From Dysgonamonadaceae bacterium (GTDB lineage: Bacteria > Bacteroidota > Bacteroidia > Bacteroidales > Azobacteroidaceae), in contig JAISOJ010000048.1 of NCBI GenBank assembly GCA_031275735.1, forward strand, positions 1-64,000: DNA of 64,000 bases, written 5' to 3'. The translations under genes and the position numbers were made by a program. Positions 44,368 to 53,003 of this stretch are shown here, in pieces. Every line of letters begins with the position of its first letter. Position 1 is the stretch's first letter. Below the pieces are notes generated by a model. The model saw only the letters and a program-made list of their open reading frames with translations. It made no database searches and was not told the DNA's origin.

Positions 44368-44866
44368 TTATAGTTATCATGTATAAGATGAAAAAAAGAT
44401 TAAAAACGTTGCATGGAAAAATAAATTTTTTTTGATAAAAATCATACATAAAAAAGCAAGGAAATAAGAAACGACTGAAAATTAGTCGTTTCGGTGAAAG
44501 TGCGGTCACAGAACAGGGATGCTTAAAGCCGCCCAAAAGTCGTTTTAACCCCCGAAGCATAACTCCATCCGTAACTGCCTTCATTATTTCGCTGTTCGCG
44601 GCTTGTCACGGACGACGACTATAATTGCCTGTATCCAATATTATTTTGCCTGCTTTTCATTCCACAAAGGTAATCATTTCGGCAGGAACGGCAAAAATGT
44701 TGGAATCAGTAGATTCAAGTTATAGATGTAACTTAGAATAGAATTATTTTTTCGTAATATCTTTATTATTAGTTTAATAATAAATAATAGAACTCGTATT
44801 TCTAATTTAGTTGGTTAATAGTGATTAAAAATATATATCTTTGAAGCACAAATACAAGTAATTTGA
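44368..44866. other. Intergenic region, no gene seen; contains the promoter of the U32 gene
   Basis: About 500 bases. TATCTTTG at 44836-44843 is a good -7 box for the rightward U32 gene, with TTGG at 44811-44814 as a possible -33 box. A short leftward frame around 44360-44584 has no family likeness and no start signal. Nothing else was recognised. Confidence 0.5.
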
Positions 44867-46126
44867 ATGAAAGATATTCATAATTATGAAATAATGGCTC
44901 CAGTAGGTTCCTACGAATCGCTAGCTACAGCTATACGAGCAGGGGCAAATGCCGTTTATTTTGGAGTCGAAGGATTAAATATGCGCACAAATTCTTCTAA
45001 TAATTTTATTATTAGCGATTTATATAAAATTGCGAAGATTTGCGAAAAGCACCATATCCGCTCTTACTTAACTGTCAATACCATTATTTATAATAGCGAC
45101 ATCGAAAAGATGCAGACAATTATCGAAGCGGCCCAAAAAGCAAAACTTTCGGCAATCATTGCTTCCGATATAGCGGTAATGATGTATGCCCGAAGCGTAG
45201 GCATAGAGGTGCATCTTTCTACCCAATTAAACATTACAAATATTGAATCGATTCAATTTTACGCCCAATTTGCCGATGTTGTCGTCTTGGCTCGCGAATT
45301 AAATCTGGAACAAGTAAAAGAAATACACGACCAAATTGTTGAACGGCAAATCAAAGGACCTTCAGGTAAATTAATCCGGATAGAAATATTCTGCCATGGA
45401 GCTTTGTGCATGGCTGTATCCGGCAAATGTTATTTAAGTCTGCATGAAATGAATAGTTCGGCCAATCGGGGCGCCTGCAACCAGGTTTGCCGGCGTTCTT
45501 ACCTTGTCAAAGACAAAGAATCGGAGATTGAACTTGAAGTTGGTAATCCATATATTATGTCTCCGAAAGATTTGAAGACTATCCATTTCCTTAACAAAAT
45601 ATTAGATGCAGGCGTACAGGTTATTAAGATTGAAGGGCGCGCCCGCGGACCTGAATATGTCAAAATAGTAACCGAATGTTATAAAGAAGCGCTCCATTCA
45701 TATTGTGATGATTCGTTCTCGGAAGAAAAAATAAAAGATTGGGACAAGCGTCTGGAACGGGTGTTCAACCGTGGATTTTGGAATGGTTATTATTTGGGAC
45801 AACGCCTGGGCGAATGGAGTAATAAGTATGGGAATAAAGCCATAGAAAAAAAGATGTATATCGGGAAAGCCGTTAAATATTTTTCCAAATTGAACGTAGC
45901 AGAATTTCTGATGGAAACGCAATCTCTGAAAGTGGGCGATAAAATATTGATAACCGGACCTACCACCGGCGCATTATTTTCAGAAGTAAAAGAAATAAGG
46001 GTAAATTTGATTGTGGTAGAACAAACAAAAAAAGGAGAATATTTCTCCCTGAAGACGCCTGCAAAGGTACGCCCTTCGGATAAGTTGTATAAACTGATTC
46101 AAAACCCGGATACCCTGGTTGGGTAA
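44867..46126 (+). CDS. U32 family peptidase-like protein (TrhP/YegQ type)
   Basis: 419 residues. The TIM-barrel N-terminal half begins YEIMAPVGSYESLATAIRAGANAVYFG, followed by DIAVMMYARSVGIEVHLSTQLNI. The U32 signature is clear: EIFCHGALCMAVSGKCYLS and SSANRGACNQVCRRSYLV, with the four cysteines expected to hold an iron-sulfur cluster in this family. A small C-terminal beta domain follows after residue 330. Members called TrhP act in tRNA uridine hydroxylation; others process ubiquinone or were named collagenases. In Bacteroidetes the tRNA role is the likeliest, as inference from family. It converges with the dehydrogenase gene, with only seven bases between stops. Confidence 0.88.
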   Translation: MKDIHNYEIMAPVGSYESLATAIRAGANAVYFGVEGLNMRTNSSNNFIISDLYKIAKICEKHHIRSYLTVNTIIYNSDIEKMQTIIEAAQKAKLSAIIASDIAVMMYARSVGIEVHLSTQLNITNIESIQFYAQFADVVVLARELNLEQVKEIHDQIVERQIKGPSGKLIRIEIFCHGALCMAVSGKCYLSLHEMNSSANRGACNQVCRRSYLVKDKESEIELEVGNPYIMSPKDLKTIHFLNKILDAGVQVIKIEGRARGPEYVKIVTECYKEALHSYCDDSFSEEKIKDWDKRLERVFNRGFWNGYYLGQRLGEWSNKYGNKAIEKKMYIGKAVKYFSKLNVAEFLMETQSLKVGDKILITGPTTGALFSEVKEIRVNLIVVEQTKKGEYFSLKTPAKVRPSDKLYKLIQNPDTLVG

Positions 46127-46133
46127 TCGTTTT

Positions 46134-47399
46134 TTAATTTTTCAAATTATAGCAAATGCCGTTTTCTTTCAATAAAGAAGAATAATCGATGGATTCAAAT
46201 ATTTTATGAACTACGACAATTAATATGGCGTCAAATTTGCCACAAGGCAATTCGGTTGTTATATCCACGTCATATTCGCGTTTCACTTCTTTCGGATCTG
46301 CCCAAGGATCGTAAATGGTAATATTCGGACCATATTCTTTCAGCGTATTCAGCACATCAATAACTTTTGTATTTCGTATATCCGGACAGTTTTCTTTGAA
46401 AGTAATACCCATAACAAGGATAGCGGAATTTTTGACACGTATGTCTCCTTGAATCATTTTCTTTACCAATTGCGTAGCTACATATTCGCCCATGCTGTTG
46501 TTCAACCGGCGTCCGGCCAAAATGATTTCGGGATAATACCCTTGTTGTTGTGCTTTTTGCGCTAAATAATAAGGATCTACGCTAATACAATGTCCTCCGG
46601 CTAAACCCGGTTTGAACGGCAAAAAATTCCATTTAGTGGCAGCTGCCTTCAATACCATGTTTGTGTCAATATCCAATCTGTCGAATATTTTCTTTAATTC
46701 ATTGACAAAAGCAATATTAATATCGCGTTGAGAATTTTCTATCACTTTCGCCGCCTCCGCTACTCGCATGGTAGGCGCTAAATAAGTGCCTGCCGAAATA
46801 ACTGATGCATATAAATCGTTTACCCAAACAGCAGCTTCAGGCGTAGAACCCGACGTGATTTTTGTTATATTTTCTACGGTATGTTGTTTGTCGCCCGGAT
46901 TAATTCTTTCCGGAGAATAACCTGCAAAAAAATCTTCATTGAATTTTAAACCCGATACTTTTTCCACAACCGGAATACAATCTTCTTCTGTTGCCCCCGG
47001 ATATACCGTCGATTCATAAATCACTATATCGCCTTTTTTAATCACCCTCCCTACCATTTCACTGGCTTTATACAAAAGCGTTAAATCGGGGCAATTATTT
47101 CTATCAACAGGTGTGGGTACTGTTACGACATAATAATTACAACCGGCAATATCATCCAAATTGTCCGAACAAAATAATCCTGTTTTGTTAGAAGATTGCG
47201 AATTAAGTCCACAATGACAAGAGCATAACACCGATTGAAGCGAAGCATCGTCTACCTCAAGCGTATGGTCATGCCCCCTCATCAGTTCGCTTATTCTTTT
47301 TTTATCAATATCGAAACCTACCACAGGATATTTCGTAGCAAATAAACGAGCTAAAGGCAATCCTACATAGCCTAAACCAATAACTGCTATTTTTTTCAT
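46134..47399 (-). CDS. Nucleotide-sugar dehydrogenase (UDP-HexNAc uronate-forming type)
   Basis: 421 residues. The NAD-binding start is IAVIGLGYVGLPLARLFATKY. Next come VTVPTPVDRNNCPDLT, the ESTVYPGATEEDC loop with catalytic threonine region, YSPERINPGDK and the active-site cysteine motif KPGLAGGHCISVDPYYLA. The last part is GITFKENCPDIRNTKVIDV. The ERINPGD and GGHCIxVDPYY motifs fit the WbpO/TviB/WbpA-like branch that oxidises UDP-N-acetyl sugars to uronic acids for surface polysaccharides. Residues about 59-74 (CSCHCGLNSQSSNKT) look inserted: their DNA at 47194-47220 matches 22 of 27 bases of the repeat at 29690-29716. No other polysaccharide gene is adjacent. Confidence 0.92.
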   Translation of the reverse strand: MKKIAVIGLGYVGLPLARLFATKYPVVGFDIDKKRISELMRGHDHTLEVDDASLQSVLCSCHCGLNSQSSNKTGLFCSDNLDDIAGCNYYVVTVPTPVDRNNCPDLTLLYKASEMVGRVIKKGDIVIYESTVYPGATEEDCIPVVEKVSGLKFNEDFFAGYSPERINPGDKQHTVENITKITSGSTPEAAVWVNDLYASVISAGTYLAPTMRVAEAAKVIENSQRDINIAFVNELKKIFDRLDIDTNMVLKAAATKWNFLPFKPGLAGGHCISVDPYYLAQKAQQQGYYPEIILAGRRLNNSMGEYVATQLVKKMIQGDIRVKNSAILVMGITFKENCPDIRNTKVIDVLNTLKEYGPNITIYDPWADPKEVKREYDVDITTELPCGKFDAILIVVVHKIFESIDYSSLLKENGICYNLKN

Positions 47400-47463
47400 A
47401 AGATTGCAAACCTAATAATTTTTTGGGAATTATCAATAAGTTTTTATTTGAAGCGATTATTTT

Positions 47464-48801
47464 TTACAATTTTATCGGAACACCATTATAAAAATCCAAA
47501 ATTTTTGTTCTGAAAATGTAATCATATTTAGCTTGTATGGCTTCCGATTGGCTTTTTATCAATTTCGTTTTTGCCTCGTTAAATTCAAAGACCGAAGATT
47601 TGCCCGTTTCATACCGATCTTTCGCATATTGAAACGATTCGGATGTAGCCTTAACAGCTAATCCTGAGGCCCTGTATTTTTCTTGAGCGGCCGTAGCATT
47701 CAGATAGGCGGTTTCGATTTCTTTATAGAGCGTTTTTTTGGTGTTGTCTAATATTAATTGCTGGTTTTCGATATTGAGCCGGGCGCTCTTCACTTGATTT
47801 CTTACGGAAAACCGGTTAAAAATCGGAATATTCAAACTCAAACTAATGTATTCGCTTCCGTTGTTTTTTATTTGGTTGGAAAAAGGAGAGTTGGAAAAAC
47901 CTTCATTATACACGAAAAAATAGTTGGTTCCATAGCCTAAACCTAAATTTAGGCTCGGATAATATCTCGATTCGGCAATCTTCAAGGTTTTTTCGGAACT
48001 TTCCACCCGTAATTCTTGTTCTTTAATGACCGGTTTAATTTTTAATGCATTATCGAAAATAACTGCAGGCGGCTGCAAGCTGCTTCCATTTTCTTCTACC
48101 ACATTATCCATTTCCGGTGCATAAACATCGAAATCTACGCTTTTTTCCAATTCCAGGCTTTGCGCCAAATCCAGCAGTGCCAATTTGAGATTGTTTTTCG
48201 CCTGAACCAAAGCTACTTGATCGTTAGCTACCTGTGCCTCGATATCATACAATTGGGAAAAAGGCGCTTTGCCTTCATCTACCAAAACCTGCGTACGTTT
48301 TACTTGCAGTTGACTCAACGCCAGTTGGTCTTCATTAATCTTCATTATTTCCTTGTTAAATAATACCTGTAAAAACAGGGAAGCCACATTCAAAGCCAGG
48401 TTTTCTTTGGCTTTTTCCAAATTTTGAATTGCAGCTTGTAGCTCCAGCCGGTCTCGCGCAATTTCGTTCGGGATACGGAAACCTGTAAAAAGCGGAATGG
48501 AACTGCTTATCGAAAAATTGGTATTAGATTGCGAGCGGTTTTCGTACAAACCGGACTGAATCTGCGTGCGGCCAAAATTCCAATTCTGCCCTAATCCGGC
48601 ATTTAAATCCGGTAAGCGGCTCATTTTAGAAGTATTCAGATCGACTTCGGCGCTTTCCTTTTGAATCTTCAGTTGCTGAATAGAAATATTATGCTCAACG
48701 GCATAATGAATGCATTCTTCTAACGACCATTGGTTTTGAGCATGAACAGAAAGCGTAGAGATAGCCAGGCACGCTATAACAAAACGGATTATTGTTTTCA
48801 T
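47464..48801 (-). CDS. TolC-family outer-membrane efflux protein
   Basis: 445 residues with a signal peptide (FVIACLAISTLSVHA). It shows the TolC repeat structure, two helical hairpins alternating with strands: WSLEECIHYAVEHNISIQQ, NLGLGYGTNYFF, and YLNATAAQEKYRASGLAVKATSESF at the end of the second repeat, closing with YDYIFRTKILDFYNG. It forms the outer-membrane channel for the MacAB-like pump genes upstream. The gap to the membrane-fusion gene is three bases. It is the last gene of that operon. Confidence 0.94.
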   Translation of the reverse strand: MKTIIRFVIACLAISTLSVHAQNQWSLEECIHYAVEHNISIQQLKIQKESAEVDLNTSKMSRLPDLNAGLGQNWNFGRTQIQSGLYENRSQSNTNFSISSSIPLFTGFRIPNEIARDRLELQAAIQNLEKAKENLALNVASLFLQVLFNKEIMKINEDQLALSQLQVKRTQVLVDEGKAPFSQLYDIEAQVANDQVALVQAKNNLKLALLDLAQSLELEKSVDFDVYAPEMDNVVEENGSSLQPPAVIFDNALKIKPVIKEQELRVESSEKTLKIAESRYYPSLNLGLGYGTNYFFVYNEGFSNSPFSNQIKNNGSEYISLSLNIPIFNRFSVRNQVKSARLNIENQQLILDNTKKTLYKEIETAYLNATAAQEKYRASGLAVKATSESFQYAKDRYETGKSSVFEFNEAKTKLIKSQSEAIQAKYDYIFRTKILDFYNGVPIKL

Positions 48802-48804
48802 TTT

Positions 48805-49929
48805 TTATTTCTTTTTCGGATTAAATTTTGCTTTCGGATCAATGGCATTTCCCCGTATTTTATCTTCCAAAGCCAAGCCTTCCTTTATTTCAATGTTGAT
48901 TCCATCGGACAGACCGATTTGTACTTGCTTTTTATCAAACGTCTGTTCGGGTTTTTCTACTCCGACTACGTAAACAAAAGCCGAATCATTGCTAAATTCA
49001 ACAGCGCTTTCCGGAATCGTGAGCACATCCGTCACCTGGGAGAGAACAATTTCAGCGTTAGCGCTATAGCCTGCGCGGATAAAAACCGAATCGGGCACTT
49101 TCACAGCCGCTTTTATTTCAAACAAAACCGCACCGTTCTGTTCCAAACCTTTGGGAGAAATGTATTCCAGTACGGCGTCGAATTTCTCGTTATTGATAGC
49201 GCCGACCGTAAGCGTGATAGGCATTCCTTCTTTGACTTTCCCGACTTCCGTTTCATCAATGTTGCCTCTGAAAATCAAATCGTTCATATTGGCAATCGAA
49301 GCGATTGTCGTCCCATCATTGAAAGTATTAGCTTGGATAACCGAGTTTCCTGCTTTGACAGGGACGTCCAGAATCATTCCCGAAATCGTGGAACGTATTT
49401 GCGTGTTACTCAATTGAGCGTACTTTTTCGATACGCCTTCCCGTACAATATCCAAAGCGTCCTGCGCATTGCTCTTCTCTTCTTTGGCTTTTTGATAGTT
49501 CGATTCGGCCGTATCGAACTCTTCTTTGGATATCACCCCTTTTTTGTACAATTGAGATTGACGGGCGTATTCGGTTTCGATCTGCTGAAGATTGATTCCC
49601 GCCACTTTCAGGCGCGATTCCGCCGAATTTAATTGCCCCATTTCGGGAATAACCTTTACCGAGGCAATAACGTCCCCTACCCTAACCATTTGTCCGGCTT
49701 CTTTCAAAACTTCCGAAACAATACCGGATATCTGAGGCTTAATCAAAATTTCATCCCTCGGTTCGATTTTTCCCGTTGCGATAGTTTTGTTTTCAACTGT
49801 TCCGGTAACCGGAGATACAATTTCATAGACCGTTATCGACGGCCGCGACTTGTTCCAAAGGAACGAAAAGGTTGATATTACAATCAAACCCAAAATAACA
49901 AACAAAATAATTTTACCAATCTTTTTCAT
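48805..49929 (-). CDS. Periplasmic membrane-fusion protein (MacA/HlyD type)
   Basis: 374 residues from ATG 49929; six codons of open frame upstream fall in a short-repeat region. One N-terminal membrane helix (IILFVILGLIVISTFSFLW) is followed by the lipoyl/barrel-sandwich start (GTVENKTIATGKIEPRDEI, SGIVSEVLKEAGQMVRVGDVI), a coiled-coil hairpin (about 100-170), the second lipoyl half (RSTISGMILDVPVKAGNSV) and the beta-barrel (FRGNIDETEVGKVKEGMPI). It links the inner-membrane ABC permeases to the TolC-like channel. The 173-base gap upstream holds repeated short motifs, and the gene may have its own translation signal there. Confidence 0.93.
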   Translation of the reverse strand: MKKIGKIILFVILGLIVISTFSFLWNKSRPSITVYEIVSPVTGTVENKTIATGKIEPRDEILIKPQISGIVSEVLKEAGQMVRVGDVIASVKVIPEMGQLNSAESRLKVAGINLQQIETEYARQSQLYKKGVISKEEFDTAESNYQKAKEEKSNAQDALDIVREGVSKKYAQLSNTQIRSTISGMILDVPVKAGNSVIQANTFNDGTTIASIANMNDLIFRGNIDETEVGKVKEGMPITLTVGAINNEKFDAVLEYISPKGLEQNGAVLFEIKAAVKVPDSVFIRAGYSANAEIVLSQVTDVLTIPESAVEFSNDSAFVYVVGVEKPEQTFDKKQVQIGLSDGINIEIKEGLALEDKIRGNAIDPKAKFNPKKK

Positions 49930-49930
49930 A

Positions 49931-50100
49931 AGTAAACAAGTTGACAAGTTAACGAGTTAACAAGCGGCGAGTTAACAAGCGACAAGTTGACAAGTGACAA
50001 GTTAACAACGACCTGATTCAATTCCCTTATTTTCATTTTCGTATAATTCGTATAAAACACGTGAATATTTCTAATTCATAACTCATAATTCATAACTCAT
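49931..50100. repeat. Cluster of short repeats between permease and fusion-protein genes
   Basis: From 49931 to about 50010 a 9-10 base unit recurs at least six times in variants GTTGACAAG, GTTAACGAG, GTTAACAAG, GCGACAAG and GTGACAAG. From about 50072 to 50101 a second unit, ATAACTCATAATTC, occurs almost three times. Similar GTTAACAAG units lie at 38530-38560. No coding or hairpin function is obvious. Confidence 0.6.
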
Positions 50101-50102
50101 AA

Positions 50103-51356
50103 TCATTCCTCCCTGATCGCGTCTATGGCTTTGATATGCAAAGCACGAGAGGCCGGAATCGAACCGGCAAAAAGCCCGCATACCAATAGTACAATAGCGG
50201 ATACAATGGCCGTACCGAATGAAATCACCGGTTCGGACAGGTAAACGTTTTCCGCATCTTGCAACCAATATACATCGGCCAAATGCAAACACAATACGCC
50301 GAAACATAATCCCAACAATCCGGACATAGACGTTAAAACCAAAGTTTCCGACATAATTTGTACCATGATTGTTCGGGGCTTAGCGCCTAATGCCCTTCGA
50401 ATACCTATTTCTTTCGTCCGCTCTTTAACCGTGACCACCATGATGTTGCTGACGCCTATGATTCCGGCAATTAAGGTACCTGAGCCTACAAACCAAATCA
50501 CAATGGCAATTCCCAAAAATAAATACTTGAAAATGTTGAACTGGTCTTCCAGATTAAAGCCCCAAATTGCCTGCATATCTTCGGGAGCAATGTGGTTATT
50601 GCTTTTCAACGTTTCTTTCATCTTTTTTTCCATGACCGTGACCGATTGATGTGATTGAGCGGTCGCTGCAAGTACATGAACTATATCTCCCTGATTATTA
50701 ATTTGTTGCATTGTTGTATAAGGAATAACCGCCGTTTCTTCCGCGGGAGAGCCAATATTGATATCGGAAACTCCCGACGCCACACCGACTACCTGATAAT
50801 AAATCCCGTTAATCCGGATATATTTTCCAAGAGGATTTTCTTTACTTGGGAATAATTCTTCATAAATTGTTGTCCCGATAACGCACACTTTCCTTGCCTG
50901 GAGAACATCTATATCGTTGATGAAACGGCCGAAAAGCATCCGTTGTTGTTCGATTTTAATATAGTTTGCATGTAAACCTCTAACGCTATATGAGCCGGAA
51001 TTATCATTGAAAGCCACATTATTAGTCGAACGCGCCCCGAAAAGCATGGGCGAAAGGCAGTCTATTTCCGGTACCGATTGAAGGAGGATCTCCAAATCCC
51101 GATTATGTATATTCCAGTTGCGCCCTTTTTGAAATCCTTTATAGGGTAAAGCAGTGGTTCCTGCGCCCATGAAACAAGAATTGGTAGCAAAACCGTCGAT
51201 GCTTTCCATCATGCCTTTTTCCAGTCCATGACCGGCTCCCAGCATAATCATCAGCATGAAAATGCCCCAGAATACGCCGAAACCCGTAAGGAAACTCCTC
51301 GCTTTATTCCGGGTAATAGTTACCCATATTTCCTGTAACCTGTCTAAATCGAACAT
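50103..51356 (-). CDS. ABC transporter permease (MacB type), second copy
   Basis: 417 residues. An N-terminal membrane helix (KARSFLTGFGVFWGIFMLMIMLG) is followed by a periplasmic MacB_PCD domain (about 45-245), then three C-terminal FtsX helices. Typical FtsX sequence ISNIMVVTVKERTKEIGIRRALGAKPRTIM sits between the second helix and the coupling helix. It has no ATPase domain, so it must work with the separate ATPase gene at the head of the operon, probably as a heterodimer with the other permease (51738-52991), which has the same length and layout. Mechanotransmission pumps of this kind export peptides, lipids or drugs; the cargo is unknown. Confidence 0.93.
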   Translation of the reverse strand: MFDLDRLQEIWVTITRNKARSFLTGFGVFWGIFMLMIMLGAGHGLEKGMMESIDGFATNSCFMGAGTTALPYKGFQKGRNWNIHNRDLEILLQSVPEIDCLSPMLFGARSTNNVAFNDNSGSYSVRGLHANYIKIEQQRMLFGRFINDIDVLQARKVCVIGTTIYEELFPSKENPLGKYIRINGIYYQVVGVASGVSDINIGSPAEETAVIPYTTMQQINNQGDIVHVLAATAQSHQSVTVMEKKMKETLKSNNHIAPEDMQAIWGFNLEDQFNIFKYLFLGIAIVIWFVGSGTLIAGIIGVSNIMVVTVKERTKEIGIRRALGAKPRTIMVQIMSETLVLTSMSGLLGLCFGVLCLHLADVYWLQDAENVYLSEPVISFGTAIVSAIVLLVCGLFAGSIPASRALHIKAIDAIREE

Positions 51357-51367
51357 ACTTTTATGAG

Positions 51368-51727
51368 TTATGAATTATGAGTTCGTTTTTTTGATGTAAG
51401 AATGATGCTGCGAATGATTTTCAATAACTCTTCCGCATCATTATTTACTGATACAAATTCTTTTTCATCAATATATTCCGTTTCTTTTAACAGTTCTAAC
51501 CAGTAAAGTGTTTCATCACATTCTTTTTGAGCAATGGCGCATTTATGGACAAAATCAGCAGTGCTTTGAGCATTCAAAGCTTCACGTACATTGGCTCCGA
51601 TAGACGTTCCCGCCCGTAACTGTTTACTTAAAACAAATTCTTTCCTGTCGTTGCATAGCATCTTGTATAAACGAACCATGCGTATTGCAAATATAAAACT
51701 CTTATTTTTTATAATACTCTCTTTCAT
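51368..51727 (-). CDS. Four-helix-bundle protein (23S rRNA intervening-sequence type)
   Basis: 119 residues with the family pattern of the small helical proteins first noted in 23S rRNA intervening sequences: SFIFAIRMVRLYKMLC, the conserved LSKQLRAGTSIGANVREAL (usually QLLRSGTSIGANI-EA), DFVHKCAIAQKECDETLYWLELL, and a last helix DAEELLKIIRSIILT. Function is unsettled; the fold forms oligomers and may bind nucleic acid. It sits between two ABC permease genes, flanked on both sides by ATAACTCATAA-type repeats, which suggests it was inserted into the operon as a cassette. Confidence 0.9.
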   Translation of the reverse strand: MKESIIKNKSFIFAIRMVRLYKMLCNDRKEFVLSKQLRAGTSIGANVREALNAQSTADFVHKCAIAQKECDETLYWLELLKETEYIDEKEFVSVNNDAEELLKIIRSIILTSKKRTHNS

Positions 51728-51737
51728 AACTCATAAC

Positions 51738-52991
51738 TTATAACTCCTCCCTCATCGCTTCTACAGGCGAAATCCGCACGGCTTTCAGTGCCGGAAAATA
51801 TCCGGCCAGCACGCCCGAAACAATTAATATACACATAGCTCCTACCGCTACGCCTACTTCTACCGTCGGATTTCGAAAAACATAAGTCATTTCGGACGCC
51901 TCGGCGTTTTCCAAAATCGAATTGACTAATTCACCTAAACCCACTCCCAGAAACATTCCGATATAACCGAACAAGGAGGTGATAACAACCGATTCGATCA
52001 GTATATTGCTCAATATTGAAGCCGGCTTTGCCCCTAAAGCCTTGCGGATACCAAATTCGCGGGTTCGTTCCCGCACGGTAATCAGCATGATATTACCAAC
52101 GCTAACAATGCCGGCAATTAATGTTCCAAGACCGATAATCCAAATAAAGATCGATATGCCATTGAAGATACCGATGGTTTGCAAATAGTTTTCTAATTGA
52201 TTCCAAATACCGATCGGACGGGTATCTTCGGGATCAAAAACATGCAGTTTGGAGAGCTTTTCGCGAAACTGCTTTTCGAAAGCTTCATTTTCTTCTTTGG
52301 TTTCAAGTCCCTGTATCGTAAAAGCGATGTCGTTTATTCCCCAACCCTTGTTATACAATAATTGGGCGGTTGAAAAAGGGATGTACGCTTTTTCGTCATT
52401 TCCCCAGCTATTTTCTTCAAAAACGCCGACGACCGTATATCCCAATCCTCCTGCAATGATTTGTTTTCCGACCGGATCGTCGTCTTGAAACAAAACTTCT
52501 TTGACGCGTTGATTGACAACTACCGTTTTACGGGCGTTTTTCATATCCATATCATTGATGAAGCGTCCTTGATTATCTTTGATTCTTATTCCGTTAATGC
52601 GCCGGTAATCCGGATTTACGCCGAAGAAATTACAAGAAATGTTGTATGTTTTATAGCTGACAACGACATTGGCTTGGATTATCCCGGAAATCTCTACCGC
52701 TTCCGGTACTTGATTTTTTACCAAGTTCAAATCATTTTCATTTAAGTTGATGTTCCTGTTTTCCGGAAATCCTTTGTAAGGTATGGACGTTCTCCGCCCC
52801 CAAAATTGGAGGCTATTTATCGAACGGTTTCCAAAATTGGACATCACGCCGTTTTTCAGACCGTTTCCGGCCGACAGGAGGATGCAAAACATAAAGATTC
52901 CCCACGAAATGGAAAACCCGGTGAGGAACGTTCGCAATTTATTTTTTTTAATAGTACTGAATATTTCAGCCCAATTGTCTAAATCAAACAC
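51738..52991 (-). CDS. ABC transporter permease (MacB type), first copy
   Basis: 417 residues, starting at GTG 52991. Layout as in its paralog downstream: an N-terminal helix (KLRTFLTGFSISWGIFMFCILLS), the MacB_PCD periplasmic domain, and three helices with SVGNIMLITVRERTREFGIRKALGAKPASI. The two permeases share motifs but differ widely in the periplasmic part, so they are old duplicates. The stop of this gene and the next start are separated by ten bases plus the four-helix-bundle gene. It follows the ATPase gene by 12 bases. Confidence 0.93.
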   Translation of the reverse strand: MFDLDNWAEIFSTIKKNKLRTFLTGFSISWGIFMFCILLSAGNGLKNGVMSNFGNRSINSLQFWGRRTSIPYKGFPENRNINLNENDLNLVKNQVPEAVEISGIIQANVVVSYKTYNISCNFFGVNPDYRRINGIRIKDNQGRFINDMDMKNARKTVVVNQRVKEVLFQDDDPVGKQIIAGGLGYTVVGVFEENSWGNDEKAYIPFSTAQLLYNKGWGINDIAFTIQGLETKEENEAFEKQFREKLSKLHVFDPEDTRPIGIWNQLENYLQTIGIFNGISIFIWIIGLGTLIAGIVSVGNIMLITVRERTREFGIRKALGAKPASILSNILIESVVITSLFGYIGMFLGVGLGELVNSILENAEASEMTYVFRNPTVEVGVAVGAMCILIVSGVLAGYFPALKAVRISPVEAMREEL

Positions 52992-53003
52992 GATTTTTAA
53001 TAG

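Noticed and set aside
44360-44584. Leftward frame upstream of the sigma factor
   Set aside because: No start signal, composition unlike a protein, overlaps the sigma factor start.
49931-50010. Possible CRISPR array
   Set aside because: Units are 9-10 bases with almost no spacers and no cas genes nearby; plain short repeats.
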